From: Umbilicaria muhlenbergii
Taxonomy: Eukaryota; Ascomycota; Lecanoromycetes; Umbilicariales; Umbilicariaceae
Assembly: GCA_000611775.1 (NCBI GenBank)
Contig: KK106981.1
Span: forward strand, 1,066,162 to 1,130,161
Length of the DNA stretch: 64,000 nucleotides
Direction of reading: 5' to 3'
A model generated the notes under the pieces. The model was given only the letters and a program-made list of their open reading frames with translations. It made no database searches and had not been told where the DNA came from. A program made the position numbers and the translations under genes. This document shows, piece after piece, positions 36,765-47,917 of this stretch. The stretch's first letter is position 1. Every line of letters starts with the position of its first letter.

Positions 36765-37309
36765 GTAGCGGCTCACTCGACTGTATCTCACCGTATGGTC
36801 TCGCCGGGTCAATCTGAATGACGAGAATATATGAATATATATGAAACTAACTATAACTCCGAAGTCAATATGATCAAACCTGCATTCATTGTTGACTACT
36901 TGTAGTCCACGACATCAGGGCTACCTGACGCCGTTTGTTGCCTTAAATGATCCAAAAGTTTGTCATTCTAGAATATGAGCCTTGGCCACGGGTAGTCTGA
37001 TATAGAGCTTAGTCAACGACAGTAGCTGCAGCGAAATCCCTCACGATTGAGAACTTTTGACAACGTAGGGGATCGATAATTGTAAGAATTCCCCCACATC
37101 GACAGTCTGTGCCACGTTCTCCATATCTTGACATGTGTTCGATATATTGCAAGCTAAGCTAGGCGTGTGCTTGGAGCTTGATGTGGTGCTTACGGGTCTC
37201 AACGTCAAAGATAAACCTCCATGACGAGGCTACCCAGGGGAGTCTACTCCAAGTGTATTGATTGCGTATATACAAGCGTTCCAATTCCTCGCCACTCCGG
37301 CCCGCCCAC
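36765..37309. other. Intergenic region
   Basis: About 545 bases between two plus-strand genes. No RNA gene, repeat or family-like frame was seen. It should hold the permease terminator and the promoter of the nucleotidyltransferase. Confidence 0.5.
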
Positions 37310-38101
37310 ATGTCCTCCCCACCACCCCCTACCATACCCTGTCCCATCCCCCCCGACCTCCCCGGACAAGCCTATCTAAGCACCCTCACGAACACCCTCC
37401 ATCGCGCTCTCAATTCCGATCTCACCGCAGTATACCTATTCGGCTCCGCCGCCTACGGCACCTACGAGCCCGGTCTCAGCGACCTAGACATCCAAGCCGT
37501 AATCCAGCAGCCGCGATCCAAAGACCTCTACCTCCACCTGGCCTCCCAAGTAAGCCACTCCGTCCTCCCGTGCCCGGCGCGGAAATTGGAGTTCGTGCTG
37601 TACAGCGCGGAAGCTGTGCAGACAGCGACGCGGCACCCTCGCTTCGAAATGAACTTCAACACGGGCGCGGCCATGACAGATCACCTAACGCTGGACCCCG
37701 ACGACGAAGCCGGGCACTGGTTCCTGCTGGACATAGCCGCAGGGCGGCAACGAGGGCTGTCGTTGTTCGGACCGGCGGCTGCGGAGGTGTTTGCCGAACC
37801 GAGACGAGCTTGGATCTGTGACGCTTTGCTCGAGTCGCTGGTCTGGCACCGCGAGCATGCTGCGGACAGTGCGGACGGGTTACTGAATGCCTGCCGCGGG
37901 TGGCGGTTTGTGGCGAGTGGGGAGTGGGGCTTTAAAGGCGAGGGAGCGGCATGGGCGCTGCAGCAGGATGGGACGTTTAGGATTGTTCACGACGCCCAGA
38001 GGGCACGTCGGGGCGGGATAGCTTTGGGTCGGGAGGAGGTGTTGGCTTTCCTAAGGGTTGTTGAAGATCAGATGGGCGTTTCGAGGCCGATGTCAGGATG
38101 A
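37310..38101 (+). CDS. AadA-like nucleotidyltransferase (DUF4111 type)
   Basis: A single-exon gene of 263 residues from the ATG at 37,310; the open frame further upstream has no ATG. It matches the aminoglycoside adenylyltransferase-like fold: a nucleotidyltransferase domain with LFGSAAYG (residues 43-50) and SDLDI (57-61), where the Asp pair would bind metal, followed by a helical C-terminal half with an AWICDALLESLVWHREH stretch, as in AadA/DUF4111 proteins. Bacterial members adenylylate streptomycin or spectinomycin. The role of fungal members is unknown and resistance should not be assumed. The first 20 residues are proline-rich. The absence of introns and its relation to bacterial enzymes make an old horizontal transfer possible, but base composition matches the neighbours. 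Confidence 0.75.
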   Translation: MSSPPPPTIPCPIPPDLPGQAYLSTLTNTLHRALNSDLTAVYLFGSAAYGTYEPGLSDLDIQAVIQQPRSKDLYLHLASQVSHSVLPCPARKLEFVLYSAEAVQTATRHPRFEMNFNTGAAMTDHLTLDPDDEAGHWFLLDIAAGRQRGLSLFGPAAAEVFAEPRRAWICDALLESLVWHREHAADSADGLLNACRGWRFVASGEWGFKGEGAAWALQQDGTFRIVHDAQRARRGGIALGREEVLAFLRVVEDQMGVSRPMSG

Positions 38102-38482
38102 TGAGGTAGTTAATTGATATCATGGCCACATCGAGATACCAGTGAAGTTGTCCCCGTCAACCGGGTGTCAGGCATATCCATCAAAATAAGTGACCGTCTT
38201 GAAGTAAGGGATTTAATTTTGGGGAACCCTCAGCAGCAAGTCAATAACAAAAAGACACCTTCTTAGCAAGCAAAAAAAGAGTGCGGCTAAAAAGCTCCGT
38301 GCCTTCTGATATAGGATTTGTACGGCTTGAAACTCGCTTAGCCTATCAAACATGTCGGGGAGTCTCCTCGTTTGTAAACTGCTTCTTTTCTTCATGATAC
38401 CCCTGGTATTGCATTGAAACGCATGTGTACAAGGCAGCCCCCCCAGTTCAGGCAGAGGGGTAACTGATCGTAAGGCGGGATG
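38102..38482. other. Intergenic region between convergent genes
   Basis: About 380 bases between the ends of the nucleotidyltransferase and the zinc-cluster regulator. It is slightly AT-richer and holds no convincing frame. It should contain both transcription terminators. Confidence 0.5.
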
Positions 38483-40231
38483 TCATTGATCTTGGCAAGG
38501 CCGACGTGCGGGCAAGTTGTCCAACACCGGTCGGATATTATAGATGGTGGCGAGTCGGATCAGCTGTCCCTGTACCCATTCTAGCTGGCCTTCACTCAAA
38601 TACATGCCCACGTGAATGATCTCCTTCAATGGGCTGAAGAGAAGCCATCCGCCAATAGCAGCAGCTTTCTGCTGATGCGCCCTCGAGACTGTCTGCCCCT
38701 CTGCACATGGATAAGTGGCATCAGCTGCATACATGGCCGAAGGTTTTACCCTACTGCCGAGGGAAAAGGGCACACTCGCGCATATGTCGTCCGCAAGTTG
38801 TTGGATGGTGGAGACGGCTCGAACCTTTGAGTCGTTGTTACCGAGCCTAGCAATAAGAGCGAGGAGCTTCAGGCGAGCGTGACGCCAATCGTTCCACGTG
38901 GTGCAGATGGTGATATCGGAATAGACATGGCAGCTGTCGCCATAGAGACCTGCGTCGACCACATCACAAGGTATCGCGTCAGCAAATACGCGGATAGGGT
39001 TCCAATTGGGCGATAGCATCTCCGACCACGTCACGAGCCAGGCATCGACCGATTCTGCTCGAAGTACCAGGTCAGAGGGATGATCGGCGCTATGAGGCTC
39101 GCCTCGAGAGCAGTCGATGACCTTGACCGATGTTTGCTCTGCAGTAGCAAGGATGTTCGCCACGTCAACATATATGCGGTCCAGCAAGGTCGCGGGATTG
39201 TAAGGCAATGGCTCGGATGCGTCTTGCCAGAGTTCGGAATCAACGTCTATAAAAGACGAGGTCGCTATTGCTCTCGATACCTGTCAAAGATTAGGGTGCC
39301 GCACTTTATATCGCTCGTGTGTGCATACAATGTTACTTCTGACTCCGATCAGCAACCTCTTGGACAGCTCAGAAGTCATCGAGGCTCCCCTCCGCTGCTT
39401 TATCAAAGTGGCAGCGCCTTCGAAGTGTTGCACAGGCGATATCCGGGCTCTAAATGAATCCGCGACAGCCTGAAACGGTGAGTAATATATTCTAGGGACG
39501 GAAGGTATCGAGAGACGATGGATATCCGACTCCGTGTGCTTCGGAGCTCATCTCCAATGGCAGACGTACCTCGTAAAAGCCAAGAAGACACACCGCCATC
39601 AACGTCTCATCAGTGCTGCACTCGAGTGGATCTTGCAAAGCCAGTCGTGTGGCCGCCAGAGCCTTGCCATATGCAACTCGGACTTGGGGGGCCTCCACAT
39701 CTCGGATCCCAAGTTCCCATGCTGCAAACTGACAACGAGCCACGGCGGTCAGAGAATACGAAAGGGGAGAATTGGGGCGTAAGTTGGCAAACAGAAGGGG
39801 CAAGAACTCGACGAATCCTCGATCGGCCTGCGGATCACGAGGATAGAGCACATACGACGAGATGAAAAAGCAGAGCTCACGGCGATCCACGGGTTCGGCG
39901 AGAGAAGAAGGTAGGGTCACGAGGGCGGAGGAGTGTGGGCTTTGCGAATGGCCGGGACTCAGGGCTCTTCTCTTGTTCAGAGCTCTCTGCCGCTTCTCCA
40001 CCTGGGTTTTGGCGGCGTCATTCTGGTTCCGCAGGACCAGGTCCAGACCCTCGGTATAACCGGGGCAGACGACGTTGAATTTGACGCATCTGGCGCAAGC
40101 CGGCCTAGCCTCGTCGCACTGCAGCAATGGTTAAGAGAAACAGGGGAAGGGGGGTTGGGGCGTCGTCTCACCTTGATGTGGCGCCGTTTGCAGTTCTGAC
40201 ACGCCCCGCTCGGTTTGCCGGTGTGTGGCAT
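38483..40231 (-). CDS. Zn(II)2Cys6 transcription factor
   Basis: A fungal C6 zinc-cluster regulator of 515 residues in four exons: 40,172-40,231; 39,570-40,118; 39,329-39,469; 38,483-39,280. Introns are 53, 100 and 48 bases, all GT-AG, and the joined frame is open. The binuclear zinc cluster is split by intron 1: Cys 11, 14, 21, 28, 31 and 38, in the order C-x2-C-x6-C-x6-C-x2-C-x6-C, with KRRHIK before the third Cys. A basic stretch (EKRQRALNKRRAL) follows. The middle and C-terminal parts match the fungal-specific regulator region (SSYVLYPRD, ETLMAVCLLGFYE, LIKQRRG, then VRSNIVSRAIATS across intron 3). It should act in the nucleus as a DNA-binding activator or repressor. Its start lies 1.5 kb from a divergent RTA1-like gene, a possible target. 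Nothing shows what signal it answers to. Confidence 0.88.
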
Positions 40232-41721
40232 GATGGGGAGGAGAGGAAGGGGAAGAGGGTGGTGGAGAGCTCGGCCTCTGCTTGGCCGGATGGGAAGGGT
40301 TTCGGACGTTAGGGTAATGATGGGGGACCGCCTTCGATCGACATGATGGCTGTTCAGCCTGCAGCTAAGCGACGGTCATCAGTCCGGCAATAATGAGTGA
40401 GCACGAGCATGAGCATAAACATCAGCATGACCCTGAGCCGGGCTGCGGAGGTGTTGACCACCAAGCCCGAGGGAAGGAAGCGGCGGAGTGCCCGTCTCCT
40501 GCGAGGCATCTTCCTTCCAACACCGTCTCCCTGGACATGATTGGGCATGATGGGGCATGATTGGGCATGATTGGGCCCGCCTGCTCGAGCAAGCGAGCGC
40601 GGTGAGATGAAAGAACCGGGAAGCCTGTGCAGCCTCGCACGGGTGAGTGGTGAGATGGCGCAGGCTGGGCACACCTGGGGGCTAAGGTCCGGTACATGTA
40701 AGGTAAGGTACGTTACAGTGTGGCCCGGGCATCCAAGGTGCGCAAAGTGTACCGCTTGGAGATAAGCGCAAGTGGGGTGAAGCGAGCGTGGAGGGGTCCC
40801 CTATCTAAGGTACCTACCGTACCTTAGGTAACCTAACCTTCATTGTTGCACCGCCACTGCGCACGTATACATACCTTACCTTATCTAACCCCAGTGGCCT
40901 AACTGCTCACTGCCGTCACCTCTCAGCCTAGCCTCTCATACAGACAGTCTCGGGATTCTGGTCCCGAGAAGTTGTCCGCAGAATCCGGTGTCGAGGGTGA
41001 GTATAGTGAGCACGAAAGCACTGGTGGCATGGATGTGATCTTGAATCAAGAATTCAGGCAGGCCTCTCACTGAGTGTTCAACGGTTCAGGTGGTGCATGG
41101 CAGAATCAGGGCTGTCGTTAAGTCGTTTTACGGTGGCTCCGAGTCGGGGGAGGAAAGTCTACCTCTTTAGGCTTAGAGGCCTCCATTCGAGCATCGGCCC
41201 AACAGTCATGCCGCAGGCCTGCCAGACTCCCACGCCGCCACGCATCAGATCCCGTTCCGGTCTTGGGCGCACCGCACAACAGCTTGGGTGCGAGATGGGT
41301 GCAACATGCCTGCAACATGGTGCAACATGACTGCAAGATGGACTGCAAGATGGACTGCTCTAATTCGCTGAACCATCCCAAAGGCTTCAGATGCATCAAA
41401 GGGCATTGGTCTGGTTACTCCCCGCCTTCTGTTGCGGAAAGTCTACCCAAACCGTCGTCTTCTTCTCGACAGATCCTGCTGCGCCGTGCATGCCCTGCCT
41501 CAGCTCGTCGATGTTAATATCGTCTGCCGTGTTTGTGGACCATGTACTTAAGACAACAGTCCCCACCACCAACACACCCTTTCTCCTCCTCCACAGCCTG
41601 AGCCTCTGCCAACTTATCTCCGTCGTGATTCTTTCCTTCTTCATCATTGCTTTCGTAACAGTCGTTGTCGAGCACCTCCCGCTGCACCGGACTCGACCTG
41701 ACTCGCTCCACTTCCGTCGCC
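40232..41721. promoter_or_regulatory. Shared divergent promoter region, with short repeats
   Basis: About 1.49 kb between the zinc-cluster regulator and the RTA1-like gene. Three small repeats stand out. Near 40,537-40,580 an ATGATTGGGC-type unit recurs about four times. Near 40,690-40,885 there are many AAGGTA/TACCTT words, with AAGGTAC-CTACC-GTACCTT as a 7-base palindrome at about 40,807-40,826. Near 41,299-41,360 TGCAACATGG/TGCAAGATGG units recur. The many short open frames here are not supported by any family feature. Confidence 0.5.
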
Positions 41722-42774
41722 ATGCCCTCGGTGGATGATTGCACCCAAGTCACCGACTACTGTATCGTCCAAGACTCCATCTACGGATACTACCCCTCCC
41801 TTCCCGGAAGCGCCCTCTTCCTCGCCATATTCGCCGTATGTTTCGTCGCCCAGATCGTCCAGGGTGTGATCTGGAAGACATGGACATTCATGATCGCTGT
41901 AGCAATCGGCTGCGTTGTTGAACTGCTCGGTACACTCTCCCCCACCAACTCTATAAGAAAGCAATCTCCGACTGACCCCCCTGTAGGCTACGTCGGCCGC
42001 ATCAAGCTCCACTACAACCCGTACGACAACAACGGCTTCATGATCCAGATCTGCTGCCTCATCATGGGCCCCGCCTGGCTCGCCGCCGGCATCTACCTGA
42101 CCCTCAAGCATCTGGTCAAAGCCTTCGGCCGCGAATACTCCTTCCTGCGCCCCAAATACTACACCTGGATCTTCGTCGGCTGCGACGTCTTCTCCTTGAC
42201 CCTGCAGGCCGCCGGCGGAGGCTTGGCCTCCAGCGCGTCGGGCAAACCCAGCCAATTGACAATGGGCAACAATTTCGCCATCAGCGGCATCATCTTCCAA
42301 GTCGTCACGCTCGTCATCTTCGCCGCCCTGGCCAGCCTCTACTTCGTCCGCCGGCATCTGCACAAAGACGCCTCCAAAGCGCTGGAACCGCAGTTGCAGA
42401 CGCTGAAGTTCCGCCTCTTCTGCGGAGCCGTGGTCATCGCGTACTTGACCATCACGACACGATGCATCTACCGTATTGCCGAGATGGCCGGCGGATGGGG
42501 CAATCCTCTGATGCAGAATCAGAGAGAGTTCATCGCTTTGGATAGCTCGTAAGTCTTTCCCTCGGCCCGACTCACTTCGTTAGCAACTGGCTCACCTCTC
42601 CTCAGAATGTGCGCTATCGCCGCCGTTGCGTTGACAGTGTTCCATCCCGGTTACTGCTTCCCGCAAATGGCGGTTCCCATCGGTATCCGAAGATCGACCA
42701 GACCTAGCACGCTGGAGGAGAAGACGTCGCACGCTTCATCCAATGTGGACGTCGAGGTGGGGACGAAAGCCTAA
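41722..42774 (+). CDS. RTA1-like membrane protein
   Basis: A member of the fungal RTA1 family (Rta1, Rtm1 and Rsb1, lipid-translocating exporter-like). Yeast members are seven-helix plasma-membrane proteins linked to resistance to aminocholesterol or molasses toxicity and to export of sphingoid bases. Three exons (41,722-41,929; 41,987-42,548; 42,606-42,774) with two 57-base introns give 312 residues, the usual length. Family marks are YYPSLPGSALFLAIFAV in helix 1, MIQICCLIMGPAWLAAGIY, FVGCDVFSLTLQAAGGG, and RCIYRIAEMAGGWGNPLM before the last helix. HPGYCFP lies in helix 7. The tail of about 35 residues is polar. The ATG at 41,722 is chosen because it is the first ATG of the frame and gives the usual N-terminus. 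A zinc-cluster regulator is transcribed away from it. The substrate is unknown. Confidence 0.88.
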
Positions 42775-43955
42775 AGAAGTGTTTCACCTTGTCCTCTTAT
42801 GCTCGATACGGTTGTCGCGTGGATTCGAATTGGGATATGGATGATTAGTAGATGATTATAGATGGTGCAGGTTACAGGTACATATTTGCGTCGCATTTCT
42901 GGCGTTACACGGAGCGTCGTGCACATTGGGGCTCGCGCATTCGGCGTCCCGTTATCAGCAGGCGTATTTTCCTGACGGAAGCGAGGTCGCAACTAAGGAC
43001 ATTGGTGTTGATCACATTATGACATGAATGCTTCGTCGTCTATGAGCGGTAATTGACAACTCACTGTGGTTCGCAATCGATAATGAAACTGTGAAACTGA
43101 CGTTTAGCTTCCAGGTTGGGGCTGCAGCCGGCGAACAGGAACGAGCTTCGCCGCTCGAGACTGTTCGGCCAAACAACCAGCATGGTCCGTTCCTGCCATG
43201 ACCACGACTCACTCAGGTCCGTACATCGCGTACTGTAACGGCCGAGCTTGCTTCTGCGGCTTTTGCTTGGTCTTCGTTTATCCTGTTGCCTATCCGCTTC
43301 GTCGAAGGCACGGGTCCAACAAAACCTGGGCGGCGCATTGAAACTGCCGATACCGATCCTGATGTTTCCTGTCGCTGTGCCGTTTTCACTTTGCCACATG
43401 CCCGAGGGCCCCCTGGTGTCCGCTTCGTTTCAGTTGGTCCCAACAGAAGACATTGCCCTACGCATTACTAAGCTTGCTCGCGTTTGTACCCAATCGTTGG
43501 AATTATTACGGAGCCTCAAGAGTCTATCAGATTTGATCTTATCCTCCGTCAGACTTTCTATTTTTTGAGATGCCATCAATCATCTCAAATAAGACAAGAA
43601 TAATTTCATCTAATATAGGAATCAAAACCGCCTGATTACTACAGACTTTCATACAGACTTTCATTTTTAATCAAAGCTCTTGCATCCGGACGATGTCGTT
43701 GCCCTATTGTTAAGCCAAGGCGTCTACCTTGTTGGCCTCGTCATCAAGCAATTACGGCACAAAGCACACGATCACGCACTGTTGGCTAAAGAGAATTCTA
43801 GACCGTTCATCAGGCTCGCACGTGTGTGAAAAGGTTGTTTTCATGCGGGGCCTCTGCAAGCCTGCTGCCAGGAGGAGGCACAGCGCCGTCCTGATGTTCC
43901 TCCAGGCTCACACAAGTCAACACGCTCAGTATGCGTACCAGCCAATTTCAAATGC
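42775..43955. other. Intergenic region at the island edge
   Basis: About 1.2 kb between the RTA1-like gene and the 262-base tandem array. Frames of 60-112 codons occur on both strands but overlap each other and show no family features. AT content rises after about 43,550. No RNA gene was seen. Confidence 0.5.
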
Positions 43956-44623
43956 GAGCAGTCAGTTCAATACCAATGGTTCTTGATTATTACTGCTTCA
44001 AAAGCAGCTGCATGGAGGATGCAGGAGGTGATGCCTCATTCCTAGAAATTGGCACGGCGTCAAAAGTTGACGTTCACCAGAATTGAATATCTCCTGGAGC
44101 AGTGATAATAGGCTGTGAAATCAGAAGAGTGACTCCTTCTGCTGCCTCTTCACCTCTTATGTCTCAGATGACAACCTGCCTGGCCTGATGAAAGCTCCTC
44201 AGATTGAAGTCAAACGTGAGCAGTCCGTTCAATGCCAATGATCCTTGATTATTACTGCTTCAAAAGCAGCTGCATGAAGGATGCAGGAGGTGATGCTTCA
44301 TTCTTAGAAATTGACATGACGTCAAAAGTTGACATTCACCAGAATTGAATATCTCCTGAAGCAGTGATGATAAGCTGTGAAATCAGAAGTGTGGCTCCTT
44401 CTGCTGCTCCTTCACCTCCTATGTCTCAGATGACAACCTGCCTGGCCTGATGGAAGCTCCTCAGATTGAAGTCAAACGTGAGCAGTCCGTTCAATGTCAA
44501 TGATCCTTGATTATTACTGCTTCAAAAGCAGCTGCATGGAGGATGCAGGAGGTGATGCCTCATTCTTAGAAATTGACATGACGTCAAAAGTTGATGTTCA
44601 CCAGAATTGAATATCTCCTGAAG
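43956..44623. repeat. 262-base tandem repeat array, left part
   Basis: Units begin near GAGCAGTC-GTTCAATG and end near GAAGTCAAACGT. Unit 1 is 43,956-44,217, unit 2 is 44,218-44,479, and unit 3 begins at 44,480 and is cut at its base 144 by copy F. The unit length (262) is not a multiple of three and stops occur in all frames, so it is not coding. It contains a GCTTCAAAAGCAGC hairpin-like word and a CAGGAGGTGATGC stretch. Confidence 0.85.
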
Positions 44624-44890
44624 TGTCAGGGCCACCATATAATAGTATGACAGTATGACAAGTACAACACTATAGTATGACATTATATAGACATGATGAC
44701 TCAGCGCCTAGCGCCTTGGCATCAAGTAAAACTCTTCACAAGGAGGTTCAGAAACCTGCTTCCTCAGTGATCAGTTCTGCCACTGAATAAAAGACGTATA
44801 ACTATTGCATTGGCCCCATCATGACTATATTGCCTACGACACCCCGTTCAAACACCACTACGATGACCGTCGTACACTCAGCCTTTTACA
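44624..44890 (+). repeat. Left LTR of copy F
   Basis: Starts TGTCAGGGCCACC and ends CCTTTTACA, 267 bases, homologous to the LTRs of copies C and G and to the one at 16,132. The following 54 bases up to the gag ATG are shared with copies C and G. Confidence 0.75.
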
Positions 44891-47045
44891 TACTGATCAC
44901 TCAGTACCTTCAGGCGAACGGTCATGTTGAAAGCAAATAAGACATGATGACATCAACACTTCAATCTCATCAGGTCAGTGAAACAGTCAACAATCAAGCT
45001 GAGACAGGCCCTTCAATTAGCAGGTTTACATTATCAGTCATTGATACCCCTACTTCTGACATCATTGATGATGATGAACATATCACTGCAGGCAACTCTG
45101 ATGACATCATTGAAGATCTTGAGGCAGTCACTGCTCATAATCAGGAGGTCATTGAGCGTCAGTGACTACAGCTACAATGTGTATGACAAGAAATTAAGTT
45201 TAAGGATAATAAAAGGGAGCTTCAGAAGCTCAATCAACACCTGCAAGAAGATTCTTTAATTATGATAAACTCAGGGAATGATGCAAGTTCATCACATGAA
45301 TTATGATGTCAAGTTATGACAGATATCACACCTCCCCCTTTTTAACATCTTATAAAGTCATGAGAGCCTCATCTCTATGCAGGAGGCGTCAAAGTCATAA
45401 GATGAAAATTTCAAGAATACCTGAATGAAATCAATCAGAACCGGGAGCTGATGTCAAAGTAATTCTTTACTGAATGAGATTTCATCATCTGAGCAGGCAC
45501 CTACCTTGAGAAAACAGTCATGAGTGACTGACAAAAGCAAAAGGAGCAGCATGATCACATTTAAATCATTTATGACAACTTTTTAAAGGTTCTAAAGAAG
45601 AACCTATCCTCTGATGAAGACACAGATGAACAAAATATCATCATCTTTAATGCAGCTGAATTCTGCAGTCATGATACAATCATCTCTTGATACAACAGAT
45701 TATCAGAACTCTACTGCTTCCTTTCAGCTTCACACAAGAAAATTGATGAGATGCTCATTTAAAACTGCTGATGATCAAGACTTCTTCACTATGTCTTGAC
45801 TGAACTATGATGTTGAGATCTGACGCAGGTTGCAAGACAGTCAGTGCAGGAAATTTCAGCACATCTTGACATCATCATTAATCATGAACTGTTCTGAAGC
45901 CGCTCAGACATCAAAAAGGATCATCAAAGCAAAACTGACAACAACAACAAAAGTACAACACAGACATCATACTATGACAGAAAAGAATCTTTCACTGAAC
46001 AATAAACCTTTCACCCTCAACAATTCAACTGCAGAAGAGGGAACAATTCATGAGGCTTTTATCAAGAAAGTAGCTGTGACCAAAGCTGAAATTCAAATCA
46101 CATATCAATTGCAGAGAAAGTGATCATGACAACAACACAGACATTCACAGGACTCTCATGTCAACAAGAAGACTTTATTCTTAAGAATGAAGTGAATGCA
46201 TGAAAAGCAGCAAACCTCTGTATCAAGTGTGAAGTCATCAGTCATTGAACAAATGAATGTATGATGAGATGATCAACAGCAGTCACTATCATGATTGATG
46301 CAAATAAATGATTCACAGTCAACCTTCAGCTCACCTTCTTACTTATCATTGATGATATCTCACATCTGATATCAGGGCAGCTAGAGGTGGACTTTCATAC
46401 AACAAGAAATGATTCAAAGAAAAAATATTCATATATTATCAACAACAGCAGCCAGGGCAATACAATCACATGAGATGTTGTCAATAAGCTGTCCCTACTG
46501 ACTGAATCCTATGAGGCTCAAGGCAATGCATGAGGTAATGTGATTGAGCTATCAAAGTCTGTTGTACTGATGATTACAACATATGACACTGATGATCAAC
46601 TTTACTGCTATAGCAATCATTTCTTTATCACACAAGACAACACATCAGCTCCTTTTATCCTCAGGCTATCATTTCTAGTTCATGCAAACTCAAATCACTA
46701 CTATGATATGGGTAAATTTCTATGAAGAAAGTTAAAACATACTACTGCACGCTGTATATTCATCATCAGTGAAAAGAAGGTGTTGAAGAATGTTTTACAT
46801 ATGAACAACCTCATCATTACTGACTGCTTTATAGGGCCGGCGGACCTAGTGACTGATATGAAGAAATATACCCTACAGATGAACTCATTGTGATATGACA
46901 AAAAGTATGACAATGTTTATGACAGTCTACCTCCTGAATATCATGACTTCACAGACATATTTTAAGCAGCTGAGAAGCAGTCTCTACTTGAGAGAGGTTC
47001 ACATGATCATGTCATTGACTTGAAATCAGAGCAGCAATCTTCATT

Positions 47046-47917
47046 NNNNNNNNNNNNNNNNNNNNNNNNNNNNNNNNNNNNNNNNNNNNNNNNNNNNNNN
47101 NNNNNNNNNNNNNNNNNNNNNNNNNNNNNNNNNNNNNNNNNNNNNNNNNNNNNNNNNNNNNNNNNNNNNNNNNNNNNNNNNNNNNNNNNNNNNNNNNNNN
47201 NNNNNNNNNNNNNNNNNNNNNNNNNNNNNNNNNNNNNNNNNNNNNNNNNNNNNNNNNNNNNNNNNNNNNNNNNNNNNNNNNNNNNNNNNNNNNNNNNNNN
47301 NNNNNNNNNNNNNNNNNNNNNNNNNNNNNNNNNNNNNNNNNNNNNNNNNNNNNNNNNNNNNNNNNNNNNNNNNNNNNNNNNNNNNNNNNNNNNNNNNNNN
47401 NNNNNNNNNNNNNNNNNNNNNNNNNNNNNNNNNNNNNNNNNNNNNNNNNNNNNNNNNNNNNNNNNNNNNNNNNNNNNNNNNNNNNNNNNNNNNNNNNNNN
47501 NNNNNNNNNNNNNNNNNNNNNNNNNNNNNNNNNNNNNNNNNNNNNNNNNNNNNNNNNNNNNNNNNNNNNNNNNNNNNNNNNNNNNNNNNNNNNNNNNNNN
47601 NNNNNNNNNNNNNNNNNNNNNNNNNNNNNNNNNNNNNNNNNNNNNNNNNNNNNNNNNNNNNNNNNNNNNNNNNNNNNNNNNNNNNNNNNNNNNNNNNNNN
47701 NNNNNNNNNNNNNNNNNNNNNNNNNNNNNNNNNNNNNNNNNNNNNNNNNNNNNNNNNNNNNNNNNNNNNNNNNNNNNNNNNNNNNNNNNNNNNNNNNNNN
47801 NNNNNNNNNNNNNNNNNNNNNNNNNNNNNNNNNNNNNNNNNNNNNNNNNNNNNNNNNNNNNNNNNNNNNNNNNNNNNNNNNNNNNNNNNNNNNNNNNNNN
47901 NNNNNNNNNNNNNNNNN
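47046..47917. other. Assembly gap of 872 N
   Basis: A run of N inside copy F, where most of the reverse transcriptase should lie. The long open frames reported across it are artefacts of unread bases. The gap length may be an estimate. Confidence 0.99.

Noticed and set aside
35696-36812. Frames of more than 300 codons overlapping the permease in other frames
   Set aside because: They are rich in Arg, Pro and His, as expected of shadow frames in GC-rich coding DNA, and have no domain match. The permease exons explain the region.
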